From Neisseria iguanae (GTDB taxonomy: Bacteria > Pseudomonadota > Gammaproteobacteria > Burkholderiales > Neisseriaceae): DNA of 33,223 nt. The stretch spans positions 1-33,223 of the forward strand of contig NZ_PXYY01000017.1 in the NCBI RefSeq assembly GCF_003013245.1. The letters run 5' to 3'. Shown here in pieces: positions 22,769 to 32,161 of the stretch; position 1 is the first letter of the stretch; every line of letters starts with the position of its first letter. The notes under the pieces were generated by a model. It had not been told where the DNA came from, made no database searches, and saw only the letters and a program-made list of their open reading frames with translations. The translations under genes were made by a program, and so were the position numbers.

Positions 22769-24167
22769 TATTCTTTGATTCTTGGGTATCAAGCGCGGGG
22801 TCGCTGCGGGTGCCGGCTTCTCTAACTTTCAAGCCTGCTTTCAATACAGCCATGCTACTTGGTGTCTGCTGTTCGTTAAGTATGCGTACTTCGCGTTGCG
22901 GGAATGGAAATTCAATATCATTTTCATTGAATTTTTTCCATATATCCATCAAAATCGCCGAACGCAGCATTGCAAACCCGTTTTCAGGGTCTTTCACCCA
23001 AAAACTGACGCGCAGGTTGATGCCGTTGTCAGCAAAATCCACCAGCATTGAAGAAGGGCTCGGATTTTGAGCCACCCGTTCTTGCGCGGCAGCGGTTTCT
23101 TTCAAAATTTCCATCGCACGTGTCAAATCAGAATGATAGGCCACTTGGATATCCAAGCCCTGTAAAAGCTGTTTGTCGGTGTAGGATTCATTAATGACAG
23201 TCGAATTGATAAAAGTTTCGTTTGGAATGAGTGCCTCAGTGCCGTCTGGTGCTTTCAATACTACGAAACGCGAGGTGATTTGGGTAACATAGCCGGTAAA
23301 ATCATTAACCGTCAAACGGTCGTTCATGCGGATCGAACGGTCACCTAAAATAATGAAACCGGAAATATAATTGCTGGCGATTTTCTGCAAACCAAAACCG
23401 ATACCGACACCCAATGCCCCGCCGAATACAGACAATACGGTCAGGTCAATGCCCACCAGCGGCAATGCAATCAATACGGCCAGCACTGCCATCAGTGTTT
23501 TTACCACTTTCGACAAAATCATGCTCAAGTTGGTATCAAGACTGCTGCGCAACAAGCGGTCACTGATAAAACGTGCCAACCATGAAGCTAACATCAGCAT
23601 GATGCCGATCCAGATGATGCCTGTCGTGATGGTATAAAGATTGAGCTTTACCGAACCGATGGGAATAATAACCGACTGCATGCCTTCTATCAAAATATCG
23701 TCAATACCTGATACCCATAAAATAAAACCTATCCATAAAGCCGTCGAGACCACGCGTTCCAACCAATCTACCAATCGGTTTTTCGGCAGGGCAGCATTCA
23801 CTACTGCTAATGCAATGCGGATCAAGATCATCCAGCGCGATGCCAGAATCAGCAGTTGCAGCCAGATGGAATGGAAACCGCTGAGTGTACACACAAAAAT
23901 TGCCACCAAACCGATTGCCAGCATCAATACCGGCCATATCAGCCGACGGCCTAGATGATATAAAAAATGCCGGTTTTCATTAACAGATAACGGCAGAAGG
24001 CGCTGAATCAAATAATGTGAAGCAAACAGAGATGCCACCATCAGACCGGCGACACAGGCTAACTCTATCCACAACACGGGCTGATTCCAATTTTGTTCCA
24101 GCAAATGGGCGAGAAACACTTGTGGCGCAAACAAATCGCCGAAAAGATTGTGAAGAGTTTCTTTCAT
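22761..24167 (-). CDS. MscS-family mechanosensitive ion channel
   Basis: This inner-membrane channel releases solutes on osmotic downshock. The protein of about 468 residues has several N-terminal membrane helices not found in short MscS. Then come the pore helix rich in Gly/Ala (VLSVFGGALGVGIGFGLQKI), the beta domain (RLTVNDFTGYVTQITSRFVV...IPNETFINSTVIN) and the C-terminal alpha/beta domain. A GTG at 24185 is in frame, but it would lie only about 10 bases from the predicted transcription start; the ATG at 24167 is preferred. nudB follows with an overlap. Confidence 0.9.
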   Translation of the reverse strand: MKETLHNLFGDLFAPQVFLAHLLEQNWNQPVLWIELACVAGLMVASLFASHYLIQRLLPLSVNENRHFLYHLGRRLIWPVLMLAIGLVAIFVCTLSGFHSIWLQLLILASRWMILIRIALAVVNAALPKNRLVDWLERVVSTALWIGFILWVSGIDDILIEGMQSVIIPIGSVKLNLYTITTGIIWIGIMLMLASWLARFISDRLLRSSLDTNLSMILSKVVKTLMAVLAVLIALPLVGIDLTVLSVFGGALGVGIGFGLQKIASNYISGFIILGDRSIRMNDRLTVNDFTGYVTQITSRFVVLKAPDGTEALIPNETFINSTVINESYTDKQLLQGLDIQVAYHSDLTRAMEILKETAAAQERVAQNPSPSSMLVDFADNGINLRVSFWVKDPENGFAMLRSAILMDIWKKFNENDIEFPFPQREVRILNEQQTPSSMAVLKAGLKVREAGTRSDPALDTQESKNNG

Positions 24168-24522
24168 GCAGGGCACCCGTGACAAAATTCAACAAACGCT
24201 AATTATAGCAGAAGTGATTGATTCTATACGGACAGACCGTCTGAATAATATGACGGGTTTATATGGTTTCAGCCCATTGTACAAAAGACGCAGTGTATTT
24301 TCTTTACTCTATAAACATAAACGCAGTGTCGGGACAAATGCCTACAGCGTTTAAAAATAGCCAATTTGAATAATTTTGCTATATCGTTTGTACTGTCTTC
24401 TGCTTCGTGTCTTTCATCAACAATATTTGAATCTGCCGCATTTTAAAAAATATATAAGGCCGTCTGAAAAACAGAAAATCTTTCAGACGGTCTTCAATTT
24501 GCCCCAAAATCAATGTTTACTG
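24168..24522. other. Gap between mscS and the siderophore receptor
   Basis: It holds a minus-strand TATAAT at 24202-24207 that could be the mscS -10 box. A one-base-different uptake sequence lies near 24236, and the receptor terminator is at 24456-24494. The stretch 24250-24450 is AT-rich and holds nothing I can identify. Confidence 0.5.
24456..24494 (-). terminator. Uptake-sequence hairpin after the TonB receptor
   Basis: AAGGCCGTCTGAAA (24456-24469) pairs with TTTCAGACGGTCTT (24481-24494) with one G-T pair. It begins about 28 bases beyond the receptor stop. Confidence 0.75.
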
Positions 24523-26670
24523 TCAAAATCCGTAACGGACCGATGCACGGATATTGCGCGGCATACCATAGTTGACTTGTGTACCGAATTGGTTGAAATA
24601 TTTTTTGTCAAACAAATTATCAATGTTGGCTTGCACACTTAGTTGCTTGCTGACTTGGTAGCGTGCCATCAGGCCGGCCAGCACGAAACTTTTTTCTGTA
24701 ATGCGGCGGTTGGCCGGTGCTCCTGCATTGAAATAACGCGTGCTTTGCCAATTAATACCACCACCCACAGTCAGCCCGCTTAAGCGGTTACCGAAATCGT
24801 AGGCGGTATAAAGTTTCAACATGCGTTCAGGTACCGTAGTATTGATTTTCATACCGTCAGCATCTTTGCCTTTGGCACGCGAAAACGAGGCTGTTATGTT
24901 CCACTGCGGTGTGATGCGGCCGGTCAGCTCCAGTTCGAAACCATTGCTGCGTACACCTTTGGCATTTTTATACGCCTGAGTACCCGGCGGCATACCGAGA
25001 ACGGTATTGTTACCGTCTTGTTGTGCCAGATTGTTTTGACGGATTTGAAACAGGCTCAACTGGCTCTGCAGACGATCATCGAAGTAACTGCTTTTTAGGC
25101 CGATTTCAAAGTTGCGCGCACGGATAGGATCAAGGATGTTGCCGTTCACATCCATTTGGTATTGTGTCTTGAAGCTGTCAGTGTAGCTCGCATAAACAGA
25201 ATGACGGTCAGTAATATCCGCAATCAAACCTCCGTAAGGCAGCCAGACATTACCCGAACGGTAGCGCGTATCTGTACCGTAATAACTGCGTTCGCGCTTG
25301 TGGTTTGCCAAACGCACACCGGCAATCAGTTTCATACGGTCGGTAAGGTTGAGGCGGGTAGCGGTGTAAAGTCCACGGTCGTGGGCAAGCGAATAGTAAG
25401 GCTTGCTGGCGACACCCCATATCGGCTTAGGAAGCGTACCATTCCAACCGTAAAAGCTTTCGTCTGAAGATGCGCCATTATGGGCAATCGAAACAGCATC
25501 ATTGAAGTTACGGTTGTATTGTGCACCGAAAATAAATTCGTGTTTGCGGCCGAACAGACCGTATCGGCCGTTGATGTCAAGCTGAACGTTGGTTTCTTTG
25601 CGCAAAGGACTAAATTTACCGGGGGAAAGCGAGTAGCCCAATCCGGTAATTTTATTGATGTTTCCCGACATATACAAAAGCTCGGAATCACTGGTATTAC
25701 GGCTGTGGTTGGCTTTGAGACTGATATTCCAATCTTTATTAAAACGATGTTTCAAGCCGGTGAAGATGTCAGTGTTGGTATTGTTCCAATACGACCAGTC
25801 GGAGCTGGTGTTTTTACTGCGTGCCCAGTCGGCAGTTGTGCCGTCTGAAAAAATCAGCGGTAGGCCGCCCCACATATACGAATCCTGTTTGGTTTTGCGG
25901 TAGCTGGCACCAATATAGGCTCCAGTTTTGCCGCTTAAGTCGGCATCAATGATGCCGTAAAATACATTTTGTGACTGTTTTTCCCAATCAATAAAGCTGC
26001 CGCCTGCCTGGCGGCCGATAATGAAGCGGCCACGCAAACTGCCTGCGGCATTAAATGGTTGTGTGTGGTCGATTGAGGTTTCATAGGTATGCCAACGGCC
26101 GTAGCCTGTATTTAATATAGTGAGGCGGGTTTTACTGTTGGCGTGTTTGCGGATAAGGTTGACGCGCGCGGCAGGATTGCCTTCGCCACCGGTCAGGCCG
26201 GTAGCACCGCGTACAACTTCGACATGGTCGTAAATCATCATGTTGGCAGTATTTTCACCACTGATCCATTGGTTGTCGAAAGTAACGTTCATGCCGTCAA
26301 CTTGGTATTTGTCAATATTGAAACCGCGTGAATAAAAGCTGCTGCGGCCGCGATCGAAAGCCGAGACAAAGACACCGGGGGTTTGTTGGAGCACTTGGGT
26401 AACATTGTCGAGTTTTTGGTCATCAAGGCGCTGACGGGTAATAACGCTGACAGCTTGCGGAGTTTCTTTGTCAGAAAGCTGTAAGCCGGTGGCGGACTTC
26501 ATGGCGGGAATGGTATATTCGCCGCTGTTTTCCGTAACGTCGGCAAGAGTGCTTCTGCTGCCGGCTACTTCTACAGTAGGCAGACTGATGTTTTCTTCTG
26601 CGGCCGCTTGGGCAGACCATAAGGCTAAAGTCAAGGCGCTGAATTTAAATACTGGGTTGGAAAATTTCAT
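24523..26670 (-). CDS. TonB-dependent siderophore receptor
   Basis: This outer-membrane receptor imports ferric siderophores using TonB energy. The product of 715 residues has a signal peptide (MKFSNPVFKFSALTLALWSA, cleaved after AAA), a TonB-box-like LPTVEVAG, and a plug domain (SGEYTIPAM...VLQQTPGVFVSAFDRGRSSF). A 22-strand-type barrel follows, ending in RASVRYGF with the C-terminal Phe typical of outer-membrane proteins. It fits the FpvA/FhuE-like siderophore receptor group rather than haem or transferrin receptors; the ligand cannot be told. ATG 26670 has GGAG upstream; a longer in-frame start at 26763 would bury the signal peptide. It is divergent from an ABC importer and both flank a Fur-like box. 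Confidence 0.93.
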   Translation of the reverse strand: MKFSNPVFKFSALTLALWSAQAAAEENISLPTVEVAGSRSTLADVTENSGEYTIPAMKSATGLQLSDKETPQAVSVITRQRLDDQKLDNVTQVLQQTPGVFVSAFDRGRSSFYSRGFNIDKYQVDGMNVTFDNQWISGENTANMMIYDHVEVVRGATGLTGGEGNPAARVNLIRKHANSKTRLTILNTGYGRWHTYETSIDHTQPFNAAGSLRGRFIIGRQAGGSFIDWEKQSQNVFYGIIDADLSGKTGAYIGASYRKTKQDSYMWGGLPLIFSDGTTADWARSKNTSSDWSYWNNTNTDIFTGLKHRFNKDWNISLKANHSRNTSDSELLYMSGNINKITGLGYSLSPGKFSPLRKETNVQLDINGRYGLFGRKHEFIFGAQYNRNFNDAVSIAHNGASSDESFYGWNGTLPKPIWGVASKPYYSLAHDRGLYTATRLNLTDRMKLIAGVRLANHKRERSYYGTDTRYRSGNVWLPYGGLIADITDRHSVYASYTDSFKTQYQMDVNGNILDPIRARNFEIGLKSSYFDDRLQSQLSLFQIRQNNLAQQDGNNTVLGMPPGTQAYKNAKGVRSNGFELELTGRITPQWNITASFSRAKGKDADGMKINTTVPERMLKLYTAYDFGNRLSGLTVGGGINWQSTRYFNAGAPANRRITEKSFVLAGLMARYQVSKQLSVQANIDNLFDKKYFNQFGTQVNYGMPRNIRASVRYGF

Positions 26671-26978
26671 GTAAGCTCCGGCATATCGAAATATAGGGCA
26701 AGGCCGTCTGAAGATTTGTCTTTTCAATAAGGTTTTCATACGGCTGTTCTGTTTGAAATTCATTTTCTTATTTATCTGTCCGACAGGTTTGTTGTGTCTG
26801 CAAACGGTAAGGCTTTACCTGCAACAAGCTTGCCGGTAAAACCTGATTTGATACTTTAAATGGTTGTCAAACTTATGTTCCACTGTGGTATGACAGCTTC
26901 CGTCAGTACTTTGCCGGCAGCCCCTCCATTTTTCGCATCAAAAACTTTGTCTGCCCTATCTCTATGTTCTATGCAATG

Positions 26979-27028
26979 CTGTCTGAAAAATTGATTTCAT
27001 TTCAGATGTGGAAATGTTTTTCAGACAG
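26979..27028. terminator. Hairpin of variant uptake sequences
   Basis: CTGTCTGAAAAA (26979-26990) and its exact inverse (27017-27028) form a stem within the divergent control region. If the receptor were read from the Fur-box promoter, the transcript would cross this hairpin. Confidence 0.5.
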
Positions 27029-27061
27029 TATGGACTATCCCGAAATGGTTTGCGGATCCGC

Positions 27062-27090
27062 TTGGATTTTCTGCATGATTGCTCTATAAT
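27062..27090 (+). promoter_or_regulatory. Promoter of the siderophore ABC operon
   Basis: TTGGAT (27062-27067) and a perfect TATAAT (27085-27090) are separated by 17 bases. Transcription would start near 27097, so the Fur-like box sits just downstream, where bound Fur would block it. Confidence 0.5.
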
Positions 27091-27105
27091 TTTGTTATTA
27101 TATAA

Positions 27106-27124
27106 GATAATAATAATAATTTTT
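27106..27124. promoter_or_regulatory. Fur-like box
   Basis: GATAATAATAATAATTTTT matches the 19-base Fur consensus at 15 positions. Its place between a siderophore receptor and a siderophore ABC importer supports iron repression. AT-richness of the area weakens the statistical weight. Confidence 0.55.
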
Positions 27125-27171
27125 ATTTATAAAAATATTTTCTTCGATAACTTTAGATTAGAAAAGTTCAA

Positions 27172-28230
27172 GTGCATTCACTAATTATTTTCAACTTTCG
27201 AAAAGTAGCCGCAGCCTGCCTATCGGCAGCAACTGCACTATTAATAACAGCTTGTTCTCCTTCCTCTGAAATCAAGCCTTTTGTAGAATATGCAAAAACA
27301 GGACAAAAATATCCGGTTACAATCAACGGTACGCTCGGCAGTATTACACTGACCAAGCAACCCGAACGTGTGGTGGTATTGGGCGCAGGTGCAGCAGATA
27401 TTGTAGCCGCTTTAGGTGTACAGCCTTTAGCTGTAGAACACAATACTTGGGGAGGAGACGAACAGGGTTATATGCCGTGGTTTCGTGCCTATCTGGAAAA
27501 AATAGGCAAACCTCTGCCGCCGACGCTGACGATGTTTCCTGAACTTGATGCGGAAAAACTGGTATCTTTGCAGCCTGATTTGATTATTGCTCCTCAATCG
27601 GGCTTGAGCGCTGATACCTACCACTTGTTATCAGGCTTCGCGCCAGTGATTGCCCATCCGCACCAGCCTTGGCTGACCACTGCCGACGAACAGCTCGATA
27701 TTATTGCGGCAGCCTTAGGCAGGCAGAGTTATGCTCAAAGATTGAAAGCAGAAACAGAAGCCCATTTTGCCGCATTCCGCCGCCGCCATCCCCAATTGCA
27801 GGGGTGTACGTTTGCCTATATTTACTCAGGCGGACGCGAAGCGAACCTGTCGCTGTATGTGATCGGCGAACCGAGGGTGGACGCACTGATTCGTTTGGGC
27901 TTACGGATGCCGCCTGAATTGGAGAAAATGCCGCTCCGGCCGGGAACATGGTCGGTATCATTAGGCTTGGAGAATGCTGACAAACTCAATGACGCAGATA
28001 TTCTGTTTACTTGGTTCAACAGCGAAAAAGACCAATCAGCAGCCGAATCCAGGCCACTCTACCGCGAAATCAAAGCAGTAAAGCGCGGCAGCTATATTCC
28101 ACTGCTCGACCGGTCACTGGCTGCCGCGATGTATCATATTTCCCCCTTGAGTGCGCCGTGGGGTATTGAAAGGCTGGAGCCTTATCTGACTAAAGCAGCA
28201 GTGTATCTGCCGAAGAAAGGCCGCCAGTGA
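27172..28230 (+). CDS. Iron-siderophore ABC transporter substrate-binding lipoprotein
   Basis: The 352-residue protein binds a ferric siderophore in the periplasm and hands it to the permease. It has a lipoprotein signal (FRKVAAACLSAATALLITAC, lipobox ITAC). The two-lobed FecB/BtuF-type fold shows in PERVVVLGAGAADIVAALGV, the EKLVSLQPDLIIAPQ segment and the late DADILFTWF segment. It starts with GTG at 27172; A-rich AGAAAAG precedes it. Its stop overlaps the first permease start (GTGA), so the operon is coupled. It is divergent from the TonB receptor. Confidence 0.92.
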   Translation: MHSLIIFNFRKVAAACLSAATALLITACSPSSEIKPFVEYAKTGQKYPVTINGTLGSITLTKQPERVVVLGAGAADIVAALGVQPLAVEHNTWGGDEQGYMPWFRAYLEKIGKPLPPTLTMFPELDAEKLVSLQPDLIIAPQSGLSADTYHLLSGFAPVIAHPHQPWLTTADEQLDIIAAALGRQSYAQRLKAETEAHFAAFRRRHPQLQGCTFAYIYSGGREANLSLYVIGEPRVDALIRLGLRMPPELEKMPLRPGTWSVSLGLENADKLNDADILFTWFNSEKDQSAAESRPLYREIKAVKRGSYIPLLDRSLAAAMYHISPLSAPWGIERLEPYLTKAAVYLPKKGRQ

Positions 28231-29222
28231 ACAATACAGTAAAAATGGCCTTCGGCCTGGCAGTTGCTGCAACTTTAAGCGCGGCAGCAGCAGCTTGCGG
28301 CTTGGTGTTCGGCAGTAAGGCTCTGACCTTTGCCGATTTGCAGCATTATTTATTTTCAGATGGCCCTTACGGATACAATGATTGGGTGATTGCCGGACGC
28401 ATTCCGCGCACATTGGCGGCGGCTTCATGCGGCGCGGCACTGGGTTTGGCCGGTGCACTGATACAAGGCTTAACACGCAACCCTTTGGGGGATTCCGGCT
28501 TGCTCGGCATTAATGCAGGCGCAGCGGCAGCAATTGTGAGTTCGGCTTCAGTACCGTTTTTAAATGGCTGGTCAGAATTCTGGCTGGCCTTGTGCGGCGC
28601 AGGGGTGATGGCTTTTCTGATTTGCAGCATCAGTTTGGGCAGGCGTAACAGCTCGTATGCCAAGCTGGTGCTGACCGGTACGGCTATTAGTGCGGTTTTA
28701 AGTGCGTATGTATCAGCGGTATCGCAGCTCAATCCGGTGTTATTCGATCATCTGCGTTTTTGGAGCAGTGGCTCGTTCAGCGGCATCAGCTTAGACGATG
28801 TACGCACTATGCTGCCTTTTGCTGCACCAGCCGCTACCGTAGGCGTCATGCTCGGCTATCATTTGAACTTGATCGGCTTAGGTGCAGAAACCGCACGCGC
28901 TTTAGGCGTAAAAATCGTGCCGATACAGCTAGCTGTCGCCGCAACAGCAGCGGTATTAGCCGGTTCGGCAGTAGCTATAGCAGGACCGGTAGGCTTTGTA
29001 GGTCTGGCAACAGCACACATCACCAGGTTGTGGACAGGTAATGATTACCGCTGGTTGCTGCCATACAGTGTGTTTACCGGTGCTGTACTGCTGGTATGTT
29101 CCGATGTATTGGCCAGGATAGTGCTTGCACCTTCCGAAACGACATCAGGAATCATTATGTCGCTGGTAGGTGCCCCCTTACTCTATGCAGTGGCTTTGCA
29201 CCATCAAAGGGCGGCAAAATGA
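28227..29222 (+). CDS. FecCD-family siderophore ABC permease 1
   Basis: This inner-membrane permease of 331 residues has about ten hydrophobic segments and the BtuC/FecCD signatures. These are RIPRTLAAASCGAALGLAGA, QGLTRNPLGDSGLLGINAGA, and GPVGFVGLATAHITRL (the segment that contacts the ATPase). It starts with GTG overlapping the stop of the binding protein, and its stop overlaps the next gene's ATG. It forms a heterodimer with the second permease. Confidence 0.93.
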   Translation: MNNTVKMAFGLAVAATLSAAAAACGLVFGSKALTFADLQHYLFSDGPYGYNDWVIAGRIPRTLAAASCGAALGLAGALIQGLTRNPLGDSGLLGINAGAAAAIVSSASVPFLNGWSEFWLALCGAGVMAFLICSISLGRRNSSYAKLVLTGTAISAVLSAYVSAVSQLNPVLFDHLRFWSSGSFSGISLDDVRTMLPFAAPAATVGVMLGYHLNLIGLGAETARALGVKIVPIQLAVAATAAVLAGSAVAIAGPVGFVGLATAHITRLWTGNDYRWLLPYSVFTGAVLLVCSDVLARIVLAPSETTSGIIMSLVGAPLLYAVALHHQRAAK

Positions 29223-30223
29223 AAAAACACATGCTTTTACCTTTACCGCACCAGTTTGCTGTTCAAACAACCTTATTGGTTTCGTTGCTGACCTTGGTGG
29301 TATTGTCCGTCTTGTGGGGCAAACAGTATTTTCTGCTGGCTGATGTGCTGCCGGTATTGAGAGGTGAAGCTAATCCGTTCAAGCGTTGGCTGCTGCTTGA
29401 TTTACGACTGCCGCGCGCGCTTGCCGCTGCCGGCGTCGGTATGGCACTGGGTGCAGCCGGCGCAGTATTCCAAAGCCTGACACGCAACGCCTTAGGCAGT
29501 CCGGACATCATCGGCATAAATGCCGGGGCAGCAGTGGGGGCAGTAGCAGCCTCACTGATTTGGCCTGGTTTTCTAACCATGGAACAAGGTGCGTTGTTCG
29601 GTTCGCTGACCGTATTGATCTTGATTTTGGTCGGAACAAAAGGCCGTCTTAATTTCGGAATGGAAATCATTATCAGCGGTTTGGCAGTAAACGCAGCAGC
29701 AATGGCCTTGGTACAGTTCGGCTTAATCAGCACCCGGCAGGAAAATGCACAGCAGATGACGGCATGGCTCAGTGGCAGTTTGGAAGCGAGATCATGGATA
29801 CATGTCGCGACAGTGTGGACATGGATGCCGTTGATGTTGCTGGTTTTACACGTACTGAATATTCGTCTTAGCCTACTGGCCTTAGGCAAAGAGACTGCCT
29901 CCGGATTAGGTGTAAATATCAAACACAGTTCATGGGCATTACTGATGGCAGCAACGGTACTGGCAGCAGCAGCAGTTACAGCAGCAGGACCTATAGCATT
30001 TGTTGCATTTGCCGCGCCACATATTGTGCGCCGCTTGATGAAAACTGACAGACCTCTGCTTTGGGCTGCAGCACTCAGCGGCGGAGTATTACTGCTCACT
30101 GCCGATCTGACTGCACGTCTGTTACCGACCTCATCACCGCTGCCTGTCGGCGTAGTTACGGCCGCGCTTGGCGGCGCGTATCTGACCTTCTTGCTGTCGG
30201 GTAAAAACAGGCTGGGCAGATAA
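29219..30223 (+). CDS. FecCD-family siderophore ABC permease 2
   Basis: The second permease, 334 residues from ATG 29219, overlaps the stop of permease 1 (ATGA). It shows the same family marks: RLPRALAAAGVGMALGAAGA, FQSLTRNALGSPDIIGINAG, and GPIAFVAFAAPHIVRRL. A longer frame open from 29096 lies inside permease 1 and is not used. An uptake sequence (30247-30258) lies between this gene and the ATPase. Confidence 0.93.
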   Translation: MKKHMLLPLPHQFAVQTTLLVSLLTLVVLSVLWGKQYFLLADVLPVLRGEANPFKRWLLLDLRLPRALAAAGVGMALGAAGAVFQSLTRNALGSPDIIGINAGAAVGAVAASLIWPGFLTMEQGALFGSLTVLILILVGTKGRLNFGMEIIISGLAVNAAAMALVQFGLISTRQENAQQMTAWLSGSLEARSWIHVATVWTWMPLMLLVLHVLNIRLSLLALGKETASGLGVNIKHSSWALLMAATVLAAAAVTAAGPIAFVAFAAPHIVRRLMKTDRPLLWAAALSGGVLLLTADLTARLLPTSSPLPVGVVTAALGGAYLTFLLSGKNRLGR

Positions 30224-30297
30224 ATCTTCAAGACGTATATTTTTAAAGGCCGTCTGAAAATACTTTATTTTCAAATAAAATCATGACAGGACCATTT

Positions 30298-31083
30298 ATG
30301 CTTCGAGCACAGCATCTGACATTGGCCTATGACCAACATACCGTCAGCAACGATGTCTCCTTTAATGTCACTGAAGGAAAAATCAGTGTATTAATTGGAG
30401 CAAACGGCTGCGGGAAATCTACATTGCTCAAAGCTTTAGCCAGACAACTCGTCCCCAATCACGGTCAAATCGTGTTAAACGGCAAAGCAGCGGCAAATTA
30501 CGGTAGCAAAGAATTTGCCCGTTATCTGGCCATGCTCGCACAGAGTCCAATTGTACCCGAAGGCATCAGCGTCAAACAGCTGGTCCGTTACGGCCGCTAT
30601 CCCTACCGCAGTTTCGCGTCAGGCTGGAAAGAAGAAGACGAATGCGCTGTCACTCGGGCCTTACAGCTAACTGCTACCGATATATTGTCCGACAAGACCA
30701 TTGATTCACTATCGGGCGGACAACGCCAGCGTGTGTGGATAGCCATGGCCTTGGCACAAGATACCCCCTATCTTCTGCTTGACGAGCCAACTACTTACCT
30801 TGATTTAACTTATCAAATCGACATTCTCGATCTCTTAAAACAGCTCAACCGAGACACCGGAACAACCATTGTGATGGTACTGCACGACTTAAACCTTGCC
30901 TGCCGCTATGCCGACGAAATGATCGCCATGCATAAAGGAAATATTGCCGCACGCGGCAGCGTACATGAAATCATCAATGAAAATACCGTGCGCCAAGTAT
31001 TTGGGCTGGAAAGCCGGATTGTGATCGATCCAATTTACGGCACCCCCATGTGTATCCCTTTAGGCAAACATTTTACTGAATAG
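30298..31083 (+). CDS. Siderophore ABC transporter ATP-binding protein
   Basis: This FecE/FepC-type ATPase of 261 residues powers the two permeases from the cytoplasmic side. Walker A is G34-ANGCGKST42, the Q-loop lies in LAMLAQSP, the signature is LSGGQRQRVW, Walker B is YLLLDEPTTYLD and the H-loop is VLHDLN. ATG 30298 has AGGA seven bases before it; an in-frame ATG at 30283 has no such site. It is the last gene of the operon. Confidence 0.95.
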   Translation: MLRAQHLTLAYDQHTVSNDVSFNVTEGKISVLIGANGCGKSTLLKALARQLVPNHGQIVLNGKAAANYGSKEFARYLAMLAQSPIVPEGISVKQLVRYGRYPYRSFASGWKEEDECAVTRALQLTATDILSDKTIDSLSGGQRQRVWIAMALAQDTPYLLLDEPTTYLDLTYQIDILDLLKQLNRDTGTTIVMVLHDLNLACRYADEMIAMHKGNIAARGSVHEIINENTVRQVFGLESRIVIDPIYGTPMCIPLGKHFTE

Positions 31084-31139
31084 AACAAACCCTTTTCAGA
31101 CAACATTGCCACTCTCTCAAATTATTTCCGGCCAATATC

Positions 31140-31168
31140 TTGCTATCATTTCAAAAAAAAATTATAAT
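31140..31168 (+). promoter_or_regulatory. Promoter of the rpsF operon
   Basis: TTGCTA (31140-31145) and a perfect TATAAT (31163-31168) are separated by 17 bases. The leader would be about 65 bases, ending with AAGGAG before rpsF. Confidence 0.65.
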
Positions 31169-31240
31169 TCTACGCTTTGCAACCTTGCCTTTTACTTTTC
31201 GCATGGTAAGAGGCTGATTTTCAATCCATAAGGAGATAAC

Positions 31241-31612
31241 ATGCGTCATTACGAGATCGTGTTTATCGTTCATCCTGATCAAAGCGAGCAAGTGCCTGCG
31301 ATGGTTGAGCGTTACAAAACCATGATTACCGAAGCCAACGGTACCATCCACCGCTTGGAAGACTGGGGTCGCCGCCAATTGGCTTACCCAATCAACAAAA
31401 TCCACAAAGCACACTATGTTTTGATGAACGTAGAAACTACGCCTGAAATTGTGGCCGAACTGGAAACCGCTTTCCGTTTCAATGATGCCGTACTGCGTCA
31501 TCTGACCATCAAAACCAAAAATGCTGTAACCGAGCCATCAATCATGATGGGTGGCGAGAAAACCAAAAACTTGCTGAACGGTGCGGCTGAAAAAGTTGCA
31601 GCAGCCGAATAA
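31241..31612 (+). CDS. rpsF: 30S ribosomal protein S6
   Basis: S6 binds 16S rRNA with S18 in the platform of the small subunit. The 123-residue sequence starts [19 protein letters not shown] and has the family segment [17 protein letters not shown] with [16 protein letters not shown] lies just before the ATG. It is first in the conserved rpsF-priB-rpsR-rplI operon; priB follows two bases after the stop. Confidence 0.97.
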   Translation: MRHYEIVFIVHPDQSEQVPAMVERYKTMITEANGTIHRLEDWGRRQLAYPINKIHKAHYVLMNVETTPEIVAELETAFRFNDAVLRHLTIKTKNAVTEPSIMMGGEKTKNLLNGAAEKVAAAE

Positions 31613-31614
31613 GA

Positions 31615-31911
31615 TTGAATAATCTTATCCGCCTTACCGCCCAGCTTGCCGAAATCGGCACTCTAAGGTACACGCCGGCAGGCATTCCTGTATTGGATAT
31701 CGTGCTCAAACACGAATCGTGGCAAGAAGAAAACGGACAAAAATGTCTGGTCAAATTCGACATGCCCGCCCGGATTTTAGGCAAGCACGCTGAAGAATGG
31801 CAGTATCGGCAAGATATGATGGTTGAAGCAGAGGGCTTTTTAGCACAACGCAGCCAACGCTTCCCGCGCCCGATACTCCGTATACAGAACATTAAAGAAT
31901 ATAAAGGTTAA
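31615..31911 (+). CDS. priB: Primosomal replication protein N (PriB)
   Basis: PriB is a small OB-fold single-strand-DNA-binding protein that helps PriA restart stalled replication. The 98-residue product matches neisserial PriB ([38 protein letters not shown]). It begins with a TTG only two bases after the rpsF stop, which suggests coupling and a modest translation rate. Its place between rpsF and rpsR is the standard order. Confidence 0.92.
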   Translation: MNNLIRLTAQLAEIGTLRYTPAGIPVLDIVLKHESWQEENGQKCLVKFDMPARILGKHAEEWQYRQDMMVEAEGFLAQRSQRFPRPILRIQNIKEYKG

Positions 31912-31916
31912 ACGCA

Positions 31917-32147
31917 ATGGCCCGTCAATCATTCAAACGTAGAAAATTCTGCCGTTTCACGGCTGAAAAAATCCAAGAAGTTGATTACAAACAAGTTGAC
32001 TTGTTGAAAGACTTCATTTCCGAGAACGGCAAAATTATCCCTGCCCGCATCACTGGTACTAAAGCACACTACCAACGTCAATTGGCAGTTGCTGTGAAAC
32101 GCGCACGTTTCCTAGCCTTGTTGCCTTACACCGATCAACACAAATAA
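31917..32147 (+). CDS. rpsR: 30S ribosomal protein S18
   Basis: The 76-residue S18 pairs with S6 on the small subunit. It shows the characteristic start [14 protein letters not shown] and the segment [20 protein letters not shown]. It keeps one Cys (C12). It follows priB by five bases. Confidence 0.97.
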   Translation: MARQSFKRRKFCRFTAEKIQEVDYKQVDLLKDFISENGKIIPARITGTKAHYQRQLAVAVKRARFLALLPYTDQHK

Positions 32148-32161
32148 TTGGAGCTTAGAAC

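Larger units (their letters stand above)
26671..27171. other. Divergent control region of the siderophore locus
   Basis: The 501 bases hold an uptake sequence (26701-26712), a hairpin (26979-27028), a promoter (27062-27090) and a Fur-like box (27106-27124). On the minus strand a perfect TTGACA (26865-26870) lacks a good -10 partner. A minus-strand TATAAT (27097-27102) overlaps the plus-strand promoter. No gene is seen. Confidence 0.55.

Noticed and set aside
29263..30231. Minus-strand ORF of 322 codons
   Set aside because: It is antisense to the second siderophore permease and lacks any recognisable motif.
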